From assembly GCA_048527645.1 (NCBI GenBank), contig DBGFNI010000099.1:1-9403 (forward strand): DNA of 9,403 nucleotides, written 5' to 3'. The stretch comes from HGM12669 sp048527645 (GTDB lineage Bacteria > Bacillota > Clostridia > Oscillospirales > CAG-272). The position numbers and the translations under genes are program-made. Positions 1-5,856 of the stretch are shown in pieces; the stretch's first letter is position 1; the number at the start of each line of letters is the position of its first letter. The notes beneath the pieces were generated by a model. The model worked only from the letters and a program-made list of their open reading frames with translations, made no database searches and was not told where the DNA came from.

Positions 1-1884
1 ACTGAATTTCAGCAGGGAGAGGATGACCAGTGCGAACAGGAGCAAACTGCCGATGCTGCTCGCCCATGTCGGCAATGCGATCACGCCGGAAAGATCAAGA
101 ATCGTGCCGACATTGAACACTGCGAGAATGGCAAGCAGGATGCCGACCAGTCCCTCGCCGGCAATCATGCCAGAGCAGAAGAGAATGCCATCGCTGACGA
201 CGTTCTTTTTCTGATCGGGATTCTTGATGCGGTCAAAAAACAGGCGAATCAGTCCGCCGACCATAATGCAAGCATTCAGCTGCACGGGCAAATAAACGCC
301 GATGGCAAAGGGGAGAACGGGGATACCGATCAGTTCTACGGCAATTGCAATAAAGATACCGATGAAAATCAAGCTCCACGGAAGATTGCCGCCCATGATG
401 CCTTCAATCACCATTTTCATCAGAGTAGCCTGCGGAGCGGCAAGCTCATCTGTTCCAAAGCCCCAGGCACTATCGAGCAGATAGAGCGTGGCGCCGATCG
501 CCAGTGCGGAGGCGACAACGCCGATCACTTCGCCGATCTGCTGTTTTTTGGGCGTTGCGCCCAGCAGATATCCGGTTTTTAAATCCTGCGAGGTATCGCC
601 TGCGATTGCAGCGACGATGCAGATGATGGAGCCGATTGCGATGGCTGCCTGCATGCCGGCAGCGCCGCTTTCACCGGTCAGTTTCAAGATCATGGTGGCG
701 ATCAGCAATGTCGCGATTGCCATGCCGGAAACCGGGTTGTTGCTGCTTCCGACCAGGCCGACCATCCGGGAGGAAACCGTTGCAAAGAAGAAACCGAAAA
801 TGACAACAATGATTGCGCCGACAAAGGAGACGGGAATGGCGGGGATGAGCCATACTGCCAGCGTCAGCACCAAAATTGCGAGCAAGACGATCTTGATATT
901 CAGATCCTGCGCGGTGCGGGCGTTGCTGTTTTTACCGCCTGCCGTGATGCCTTTGATCGCGTCACGGAAAGTACGCACGATGAGAGGAAGGGACTTGAAC
1001 AGGCTGATGATACCGCCGGCTGCCAGCGCGCCTGCGCCGATATAACGGATATAGGTGCCCCAAATGCCGCCTGCGCCGCTTTGCGCGAAAATCTCACCGA
1101 TGGAGGCGGTGCCGGGATACATTTGAATATTGCTGCCGAAAATGACGATCAGCGGGATCAGAACCAGCCAGCTCAAAAGGCCCCCGGCAAACATATACGA
1201 GGAGATGCGCGGTCCGCAAATATAGCCGACGCTCATGACTGCGGGATAAATCTGTGTCCCGATGGCGCCGGGATAATTTTTTGCCGATCCCTCGAGGGAT
1301 ACCTCGCCGGGGACGAGCTTCAGCCCATCGATGATAAACTTGAAGAATGCTGCAAAGCCCATGCCTGCAAAGACGGTGGAGGCGTTTGCGCCGCCCTCTT
1401 CACCTGCCAAAAGGACCTCGGCACATGCCTGCCCCTCCGGATACGGCAAAACGCCGTGCTCCCGCACGATCAGCGCATTCCGCAGCGGAACCATGAAGAA
1501 CACGCCGAGTAAGCCGCCGATGAGGGCGATCAGCGTAATTTCGAGCAGTCCGGGCTTGTCCATTACGCCTTCTTTTGCCCACAAAAACAAAGCGGGCAGC
1601 GTGAAAATTGCGCCGGATGCCAGACATTCACCGGCTGAGCCGATTGTTTGTACCATGTTACTTTCCAGCACGGAGTTTTTGCGCATGATGACGCGAATCA
1701 CACCCATGGCAATGACGGCTGCCGGTATGGATGCGGAGACGGTCATGCCGACACGTAGACCGAGATAAGCATTTGCCGCACCGAACACTACTGCGAGAAT
1801 CAGACCGGTGATAATAGAGGTTACGGTTAGCTCCGGTGTAATTTTCTCAGCGGGAATGTACGGCTTGAATTCTTTGTTTTCCAT
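1..1884 (-). CDS. OPT-family oligopeptide transporter, 3' end cut by window edge
   Basis: The reading frame is open from the ATG at 1884 to the window edge and gives 628 residues without a stop. The protein is very hydrophobic, with many membrane segments alternating with short loops. It matches what I know of the bacterial OPT (oligopeptide transporter) family: an N-terminal GLRVGMTVSASIPAA segment at about 42-56, LPYPEGQACAEVL at about 146-158, and near the C-terminus SDGILFCSGMIAGEGLVG. Members are integral membrane proteins of roughly 600-670 residues, so probably only a few residues are missing. The family is thought to import small peptides, or in some members metal chelates, driven by an ion gradient; the substrate here cannot be read from sequence. 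The start is supported by AGAAAGGA placed 6 nt upstream. The gene has its own promoter and is separated from the hydrolase upstream by a terminator, so it is probably transcribed alone or with genes to the left. Confidence 0.9.
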   Translation of the reverse strand, partial: MENKEFKPYIPAEKITPELTVTSIITGLILAVVFGAANAYLGLRVGMTVSASIPAAVIAMGVIRVIMRKNSVLESNMVQTIGSAGECLASGAIFTLPALFLWAKEGVMDKPGLLEITLIALIGGLLGVFFMVPLRNALIVREHGVLPYPEGQACAEVLLAGEEGGANASTVFAGMGFAAFFKFIIDGLKLVPGEVSLEGSAKNYPGAIGTQIYPAVMSVGYICGPRISSYMFAGGLLSWLVLIPLIVIFGSNIQMYPGTASIGEIFAQSGAGGIWGTYIRYIGAGALAAGGIISLFKSLPLIVRTFRDAIKGITAGGKNSNARTAQDLNIKIVLLAILVLTLAVWLIPAIPVSFVGAIIVVIFGFFFATVSSRMVGLVGSSNNPVSGMAIATLLIATMILKLTGESGAAGMQAAIAIGSIICIVAAIAGDTSQDLKTGYLLGATPKKQQIGEVIGVVASALAIGATLYLLDSAWGFGTDELAAPQATLMKMVIEGIMGGNLPWSLIFIGIFIAIAVELIGIPVLPFAIGVYLPVQLNACIMVGGLIRLFFDRIKNPDQKKNVVSDGILFCSGMIAGEGLVGILLAILAVFNVGTILDLSGVIALPTWASSIGSLLLFALVILSLLKFS

Positions 1885-1942
1885 AGCGATTCCTTTCTGC
1901 TGGCGTTTTTTTACTTTTGGCGATCGGTTTGATATCGGGCAG

Positions 1943-1954
1943 GGCAAATTTGCC
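1943..1954. promoter_or_regulatory. 12-bp perfect palindrome in OPT leader (possible operator)
   Basis: GGCAAATTTGCC is a perfect palindrome lying between the predicted transcription start of the OPT gene (about 1969) and its ATG. It is flanked by a run of GCGC-rich sequence. A position just downstream of the promoter suits a repressor operator. No regulator gene is nearby and no known operator consensus was recognised, so the function is inferred. Confidence 0.3.
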
Positions 1955-1975
1955 GCGCGCCGCGCCACAATATCT

Positions 1976-2004
1976 ATTTTACCACAATGTTCTTCATACG
2001 TCAA
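1976..2004 (-). promoter_or_regulatory. Sigma-A promoter of the OPT transporter gene
   Basis: On the minus strand, TTGACG (1999-2004) and TAAAAT (1976-1981) are separated by 17 nt. The -10 is extended by TGG (TGnTAAAAT). The predicted start lies about 85 nt upstream of the OPT ATG. The promoter sits directly beyond the hydrolase terminator, as expected for an independent unit. Confidence 0.75.
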
Positions 2005-2050
2005 TAAAAATGACATCTTTGGTAGAATTTTGTTAAAAATCTATACCGAC

Positions 2051-2091
2051 ATAAAAAATGCCCTGCCGGATGACGGTGCATCCGGCAGGGC
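2051..2091 (-). terminator. Rho-independent terminator after the alpha/beta hydrolase gene
   Basis: A perfect 13-bp GC-rich stem (2060-2072 with 2079-2091, 6-nt loop) is followed on the minus strand by ATTTTTTAT. It lies about 110 nt beyond the hydrolase stop codon and before the OPT promoter, so it ends the hydrolase transcript. Confidence 0.88.
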
Positions 2092-2199
2092 GAATGATAT
2101 GCTTTTTGATATTCTTGCAAGGTACAATGACATGCGATATGAATGACCATGTTCGCAATGCCATCGAGAAAATGAGTTCGGCGTCGGGGAAGGCGTGAC

Positions 2200-3132
2200 T
2201 TATGCCGGGGTGTGTGCCATCCAGTCGAGCAGTGCTTTGATTGCAGCGGCAGCGGCTCCACCGGATACTTCATGCAGCACATCGTGTCTGGCATTTTCAA
2301 GCAGCAGGGTGGTGATGTGACGAACGCCTGCTTTTTCCATGCGTTTCTGAACTGCCATAACGCCTTTTCCGAAATCACCGACCGGGTCATTTTGGCCAGA
2401 GAGAAGCAGAACGGGCGTCTCCAAATTCCAGCCGTGATAGGCGTGCTTGCTGCCGGTTCGTTTCATGGAACCCAAAAGCTGGTAAAACAGCCCTGCCGAG
2501 ATGTCCTGCCGGCACAGCGGATCGGCAAGATAGGCATCAAGCTGCACCGAATCGGAGCAGAGCCAGTCTGCAACGGTGCGGTTGGGCTGAAACTTTCGAT
2601 TATAATTGCCAAAGGAAAGCTGTCTGACCGAATCATTTGTGCCGTCAAAGCCTGCCTTCTTGATCTGCTGATTGATAATTGTCATGATCAGGGACAGCAC
2701 GGGTGCGGGCTGATACCCGGTGCCCAAAACAGCGGCACCTGCCATGCCATGCGGATATTTGCCCAAATATTCCCGCAGGAGAAAGGAGCCCAGAGAAAAG
2801 CCGAGCATATAGTGCGGCAGTGCGGGAAATTGTTCTGCCAACAGTTCAAAAAACCGGTGCATGTCTTCCACAGAGGCCTCCCAGCCGCCCTCGCCGAAGG
2901 TGGCAACGTGAGGATCGCCGGCATTTCTGCCGTGCCCTCTGAGGTCAAATCCTGCAACAACCACGCCATGCGCGGTCAGCTCTTCGGCCAGCGCAGTGTA
3001 GCGGCCGATATGCTCCGTCATGCCATGGGTGATCTGTAAGACGGCTTTCGGTTCCTGCTCGGGGAGCCACATTGTGGCAGGCAGTGCGAATTCATTGTGT
3101 CCGAGAAATTCAAATGTTTTTGTATTTATCAT
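2200..3132 (-). CDS. Serine alpha/beta hydrolase (monoacylglycerol lipase / lysophospholipase type)
   Basis: This encodes a complete 310-residue protein of the alpha/beta hydrolase fold, closest in style to the serine aminopeptidase S33 / Hydrolase_4 group that includes monoacylglycerol lipases and lysophospholipases. Visible motifs in order are HG at 36-37 (oxyanion region), GFDLRGHGRN at 61-70, the nucleophile elbow GFSLG at 111-115 with Ser113, the acid in SGQNDPVGD with Asp249, and the catalytic His283 in ARHDVLHE. All triad members are present, so it should be active, hydrolysing ester bonds of lipids or small esters. There is no signal peptide, so it is probably cytoplasmic. Residues about 140-225 form the variable cap that sets substrate choice. 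The start has a weak purine-rich site (AAAGAAG) upstream. The promoter is not clear: a poor TAGAAA-17-TATAAC at 3150-3178 would leave only about 10 nt of leader, so readthrough from the tRNA unit is possible. Confidence 0.88.
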   Translation of the reverse strand: MINTKTFEFLGHNEFALPATMWLPEQEPKAVLQITHGMTEHIGRYTALAEELTAHGVVVAGFDLRGHGRNAGDPHVATFGEGGWEASVEDMHRFFELLAEQFPALPHYMLGFSLGSFLLREYLGKYPHGMAGAAVLGTGYQPAPVLSLIMTIINQQIKKAGFDGTNDSVRQLSFGNYNRKFQPNRTVADWLCSDSVQLDAYLADPLCRQDISAGLFYQLLGSMKRTGSKHAYHGWNLETPVLLLSGQNDPVGDFGKGVMAVQKRMEKAGVRHITTLLLENARHDVLHEVSGGAAAAAIKALLDWMAHTPA

Positions 3133-3165
3133 GTCATCCGCTTCTTTCTGTTATATATTAGTCAT

Positions 3166-3183
3166 GCATGTTTTTCTACATGC
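3166..3183. repeat. Short inverted repeat upstream of the hydrolase gene
   Basis: GCATGT (3166-3171) and ACATGC (3178-3183) form a 6-bp inverted repeat with a 6-nt T-rich spacer. It lies between the tRNA terminator and the hydrolase start, about 35 nt from the ATG. It could be a small operator, but it is short enough to occur by chance. Confidence 0.2.
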
Positions 3184-3198
3184 GGTGTGCAAGAGGTT

Positions 3199-3237
3199 AA
3201 AAAAATGAACCGCCGGTTTTCTTCCGAAAACCGGCGG
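3199..3237 (-). terminator. Rho-independent terminator of the tRNA unit
   Basis: A perfect 12-bp stem (3210-3221 with 3226-3237) with a TTCC tetraloop is followed on the minus strand by seven consecutive T residues (3199-3205). It begins a few bases after the CCA end of tRNA-Tyr. Confidence 0.9.
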
Positions 3238-3240
3238 CTT

Positions 3241-3326
3241 TGGTGGGGGATGATGGATTCGGACCATCGAAGTCGAAAGACAACAGATTTACAGTCTGCC
3301 CCCTTTGGCCACTCGGGAAATCCCCC
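3241..3326 (-). tRNA. tRNA-Tyr (anticodon GTA), CCA encoded
   Basis: This is an 86-nt class II tRNA. The acceptor pairs GGGGGAT with ATCCCCC, followed by discriminator A and an encoded CCA. The anticodon stem GCAGA/TCTGT encloses loop CTGTAAA, giving anticodon GTA for tyrosine. A 14-nt variable arm with a GTC/GAC stem is typical of bacterial tRNA-Tyr. The T stem GATGG/CCATC is perfect, but the T loop reads TCCGAAT, so the nearly invariant T at position 55 is a C (see findings). The gene follows tRNA-Thr by 3 nt and is transcribed with it. Confidence 0.96.
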
Positions 3327-3329
3327 ATA

Positions 3330-3404
3330 TGGAGCTGGTGAACGGAGTCGAACCATCAACCTGCTGATTACAAATCAGCTGCTCTGCCATTGAGCCACAC
3401 CAGC
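3330..3404 (-). tRNA. tRNA-Thr (anticodon TGT), CCA encoded
   Basis: This is a 75-nt cloverleaf. The acceptor pairs GCTGGTG with CACCAGC, with discriminator T and an encoded CCA. The D stem is GCTC/GAGC. The anticodon stem GCTGA/TCAGC holds loop TTTGTAA with anticodon TGT, reading ACN threonine codons. The T loop TTCGACT is normal, and the T stem has two G-T wobble pairs. It is the first gene of the two-tRNA unit, about 25 nt downstream of the predicted start site. Confidence 0.96.
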
Positions 3405-3435
3405 AAAGGTCGCGCCGTTCTCCCACGGCTTGACT

Positions 3436-3465
3436 ATTATAGCATACCGTTGGGACATTTGTCAA
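3436..3465 (-). promoter_or_regulatory. Consensus sigma-A promoter of the tRNA Thr-Tyr unit
   Basis: On the minus strand, TTGACA (3460-3465) and TATAAT (3436-3441) match consensus at every position with an 18-nt spacer and an extended TGC before the -10. The predicted start is about 3429. A strong promoter is expected for stable RNA genes. Confidence 0.9.
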
Positions 3466-3542
3466 CCCCTTTTTCAAATAAATTCGAAGATATTTGTCAG
3501 GCGCGGCTGCCGGTTCCGATCAAGCGCAGCTTTGCTGCAAAG

Positions 3543-3568
3543 GGCGGCGCGCTTGGCACCGCGCCGCC
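3543..3568. repeat. GC-rich hairpin between divergent promoters
   Basis: GGCGGCGCG (3543-3551) pairs perfectly with CGCGCCGCC (3560-3568) across an 8-nt loop. No T-run follows on either strand, so it is not a standard terminator. It lies in the 180-nt stretch (3466-3644) between the tRNA promoter and the beta-helix operon promoter, which holds no convincing gene on either strand. Confidence 0.4.
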
Positions 3569-3644
3569 TGTTTGCGGCGTGCACAATGAGGTGGGAAAGG
3601 GGGAGAGAAAACATCGGAAAAGCGGCGCTCATCGCTGTTTTTAC

Positions 3645-3673
3645 TTGACATCGAGGGACGACTCTATTATAAT
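3645..3673 (+). promoter_or_regulatory. Consensus sigma-A promoter of the beta-helix operon
   Basis: TTGACA (3645-3650) and TATAAT (3668-3673) are both perfect and separated by 17 nt. The predicted start is near 3680, about 48 nt before the chosen start codon. The three beta-helix genes that follow have no other clear promoter. Confidence 0.88.
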
Positions 3674-3710
3674 ATAAGGTAGTATCATTTTACCATGCAA
3701 CTATCATTTC

Positions 3711-3717
3711 AGGAGAG
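3711..3717 (+). promoter_or_regulatory. Ribosome binding site deciding the start of beta-helix gene 1
   Basis: AGGAGAG lies 10 nt before the ATG at 3728. An earlier in-frame ATG at 3695 would sit only about 15 nt from the predicted transcription start and has no good site in front of it, so 3728 is preferred. Confidence 0.6.
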
Positions 3718-3727
3718 AACACAGACG

Positions 3728-4741
3728 ATGGAAAAAGAACGATTGGACATGGTCTCGGTTGCCGACTTCGGCGCGGTAGGCGATGGCGTGACGGACGATA
3801 CCGCCGCGTTTGAGCAGGCAATGCAGGCTGCGGCAGAAACAGGAAACGCAGTGGAAGTGCCTGCCGGAGTCTACGCGGTGGGGGAGATGCGTGTGCCGCC
3901 GCATATCACGCTGCAGGGATATGCGGGATGGAGCCGCGATGCACAGGGCGGCTCCGTGCTCAAGCTGCGTGATGAGGAGGCGGTTTGCCTGCTCGATCTG
4001 ACTGACGCGAAGGGTGCGGTCATCTGCGGGCTGACGCTGCTGGGAGACAATCTGGGTGAATGTATACACGGGATTTTCGCCGAATATGCGGCGTGCGGAG
4101 CGTTGTCGGACTATTATCGCATTGAGGACTGCAAGTGTCAGCATTTCAGCGGGGACGGCGTGCATCTGGTGAATGTCAACAAGGCGGCGATTCATCACTG
4201 CCTGTTTGCGGACAACCGCTGCGGCGCGGTGTACGACGGGCGCGACTTGCAGTTTGTTGACAACCGTTGCTGCGGGAACAGGGAATGCGGCTTTTATGCC
4301 GGGGAAATTCTGCTTTCCGGTTTGTGCGGTACATTATTTGACGAAAACGGAACAGACGGCGTCAGGGTCGATGCTGCCCGCGGCTTGCAGCTGCACAGCA
4401 ATGTGTTTGAAAAAAACGGCGCTGCCGGTGTGGCTCTATGTGCTTCGGCGGACAAAATGAGCGAGGGCGTGACGGTTACGGGTTCGAATTTCCGGGACAA
4501 CGGTCTGAAGGCTGCCCCTGCGGAGAGCTGCCATTTTTCCGCATGCTTCATCGACGGGCTGGTTCTGATGGGGAACACCTGCGGCGCGTCGGATCCGGTG
4601 AACGTGCCGGAATGCGGCTTTGTGATTCATCATGTGGAGAACGGGACTGTATCCTCCAATGTGCTTCGCGGCTGCGCGCGGCACACCATGCGCCTGGATG
4701 CGCTGCGTGAGAGTGCATGTGCGGAAAACAATCTTGTATGA
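3728..4741 (+). CDS. Right-handed beta-helix protein, pectate-lyase-superfamily type (paralogue 1)
   Basis: This is a 337-residue protein, first gene of the operon. The N-terminus carries VADFGAVGDGVTDDTAAF at about 11-28, the hallmark of the Pectate_lyase_3 group found in polysaccharide-active enzymes and phage tailspikes. The rest shows the short turns of a parallel beta-helix, with recurring N-G/C-G corners such as LHSNVFEKNGAAGVAL near 222-237 and FVDNRCCGNRECGF near 176-189. It has 19 cysteines (about 5.6%), and none of the N-terminus resembles a signal peptide, so a reducing cytoplasmic location is likely. No catalytic set of a known lyase or glycosidase family is identifiable, so enzymatic activity is possible but unproven. 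The central block RIEDCKCQHFSGD (131-143), then HHCLF (156-160), recurs in the two downstream proteins. The start at 3728 follows AGGAGAG; starting at 3695 would add 11 residues. Its stop overlaps an in-frame ATG of the next frame (ATGA at 4738). Confidence 0.82.
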   Translation: MEKERLDMVSVADFGAVGDGVTDDTAAFEQAMQAAAETGNAVEVPAGVYAVGEMRVPPHITLQGYAGWSRDAQGGSVLKLRDEEAVCLLDLTDAKGAVICGLTLLGDNLGECIHGIFAEYAACGALSDYYRIEDCKCQHFSGDGVHLVNVNKAAIHHCLFADNRCGAVYDGRDLQFVDNRCCGNRECGFYAGEILLSGLCGTLFDENGTDGVRVDAARGLQLHSNVFEKNGAAGVALCASADKMSEGVTVTGSNFRDNGLKAAPAESCHFSACFIDGLVLMGNTCGASDPVNVPECGFVIHHVENGTVSSNVLRGCARHTMRLDALRESACAENNLV

Positions 4742-4745
4742 GGAC

Positions 4746-4750
4746 GGGGG
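4746..4750 (+). promoter_or_regulatory. Ribosome binding site deciding the start of beta-helix gene 2
   Basis: GGGGG lies 8 nt before the ATG at 4759. The same frame also has an ATG at 4738, overlapping the stop of gene 1 as ATGA, and one at 4717, but neither has a good site at normal spacing. The 4759 start also matches the short N-terminal extension of the other two paralogues. Confidence 0.5.
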
Positions 4751-4758
4751 TAAGCAGT

Positions 4759-5856
4759 ATGACTGACACAAATATCAGAGAATATGAGACAACCGTCAGC
4801 GTGCGGGATTTCGGCGCGGTGGGAGACGGCGTGCAGGATGACACACCGGCTTTTCAGGCGGCACTGGACGCGGTGAAGGACAAAGAGGGCGCAGTGATAG
4901 TTCCGGCAGGGACATATCTTTGCGGACAGCTGCAGCTGTATGCGGGATGTGCGCTGATAGGCAGCAGTGCCTGGAATGCGGAAGAGCCCTCCGGCTCCAG
5001 AATTTTGTTCCGGGGTGCGCCGGAGGATCGCTGCCAGCTCAACGCCGGGGACTGCTACGGCGCGGTGATTCACGGGCTGTGTCTGGAGGGGCGGCATCTG
5101 GGAAAGGATGTCATCGGGATTCGATGGCACAACGAGCAATCCCGCGTGGAGGACACGATGCATCTGGAGAGTTGCAGAATTTCTGATTACACGGGGGATG
5201 CGATCAGCATTGACGGCATGTGGTGCGACAGCGTGCGGCACTGTCTTGTGACCGGCAACGACGGCTGGGGCATATGGCTCAACGGCGCAGATGTATTTAT
5301 TACGGACAACACCTTTTCCTACAACGGGAAGGGCGGGATGTGCGGTCAGTCGTGCAACGCCATGACTATGGTAGGAAACTTTTTTGAATACAACCGCGGA
5401 CCGGGAATGCTGTACAAAAGCGGGCACGTTGTGCACTTCATGGGCAACACCTATGTGGGGAACGGCGGACCGGGGCTTGTGGTCACGGAGCGGGGGCTCT
5501 TGAACAACTGCAATGCGGTGTTGGGAAATGTTTTTCTGAACAACGGAACGGGTGATCCCGCAATTGAGGGGCACGACAGCCACGCACATTTTCACGATGT
5601 ACTCAACTACACCTTTTTGGGGAATGTTTTTCTCAGCGGTGAAAAAAATCCCGCTTATGCGATTTCGCATGAATACACCTGGGCATATATCTGCACCAAC
5701 AATGTGATGAACGGAGCCATGACTGAGGCGGCCTTCCGTGATCTCGGCGGGCACAACGGCTTCGACTGCTTTGAACACAATCCGGGTGTTCCCGCTGCGC
5801 CTTCAAACGGCGGCTGGAAGCGTTGGGATGACGGAGAAAGGAGTGAGCACAGATGA
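4759..5856 (+). CDS. Right-handed beta-helix protein, pectate-lyase-superfamily type (paralogue 2)
   Basis: This is a 365-residue protein, second in the operon. VRDFGAVGDGVQDDTPAFQ at about 15-33 is the same N-terminal signature as in gene 1, followed by VPAGTYLCG (48-56), a typical first turn of the helix. Parallel beta-helix turns continue through the protein: ITDNTFSYNGKGGM near 181-194, MVGNFFEYNRGPGM near 204-217 and LGNVFLNNGTGD near 255-266. The central block HLESCRISDYTGD (135-147) followed by RHCLV (160-164) aligns with the other two paralogues. It has 13 cysteines and no signal peptide. A histidine-rich stretch, GHDSHAHFHD (271-280), could bind metal or contribute to an active site, but this is only a suggestion. 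The C-terminus ends in a Trp- and charge-rich tail. The gene overlaps gene 3 through ATGA. Substrate and activity are unknown; a sugar lyase, epimerase or glycosidase role is conceivable from the fold. Confidence 0.82.
   Translation: MTDTNIREYETTVSVRDFGAVGDGVQDDTPAFQAALDAVKDKEGAVIVPAGTYLCGQLQLYAGCALIGSSAWNAEEPSGSRILFRGAPEDRCQLNAGDCYGAVIHGLCLEGRHLGKDVIGIRWHNEQSRVEDTMHLESCRISDYTGDAISIDGMWCDSVRHCLVTGNDGWGIWLNGADVFITDNTFSYNGKGGMCGQSCNAMTMVGNFFEYNRGPGMLYKSGHVVHFMGNTYVGNGGPGLVVTERGLLNNCNAVLGNVFLNNGTGDPAIEGHDSHAHFHDVLNYTFLGNVFLSGEKNPAYAISHEYTWAYICTNNVMNGAMTEAAFRDLGGHNGFDCFEHNPGVPAAPSNGGWKRWDDGERSEHR
5837..5843 (+). promoter_or_regulatory. Ribosome binding site of beta-helix gene 3, inside gene 2
   Basis: AAAGGAG lies within the last codons of gene 2, 9 nt before the ATG at 5853. 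Its spacing favours this ATG over the adjacent one at 5856. The ATGA overlap with the gene 2 stop suggests translational coupling. Confidence 0.75.

Noticed and set aside
488..1045. Open frames on the plus strand opposite the OPT gene
   Set aside because: Their products are low-complexity Ala/Pro/Ile/Met translations of the reverse complement of membrane segments, while the OPT frame on the minus strand carries the family motifs throughout.
1885..2050. Riboswitch or T-box in the OPT leader
   Set aside because: The leader is only about 85 nt, and apart from the short palindrome it shows no conserved leader motif or attenuator hairpin with a T-run.
2200..3039. Plus-strand and frame-shifted minus-strand frames over the hydrolase
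   Set aside because: They overlap the complete alpha/beta hydrolase, which has all catalytic motifs. The alternatives have none.
3241..3404. tRNA genes as an integration site for a mobile island carrying the beta-helix operon
   Set aside because: The operon lies on the 5' side of the tRNAs, there is no integrase, and no repeated copy of a tRNA end is visible in the window.
4630..5778. A 382-codon open frame on the minus strand
   Set aside because: It is antisense to beta-helix gene 2 and the end of gene 1. Its product is His/Arg/Ala/Val-rich with no recognisable motif, and it has no promoter or ribosome site.
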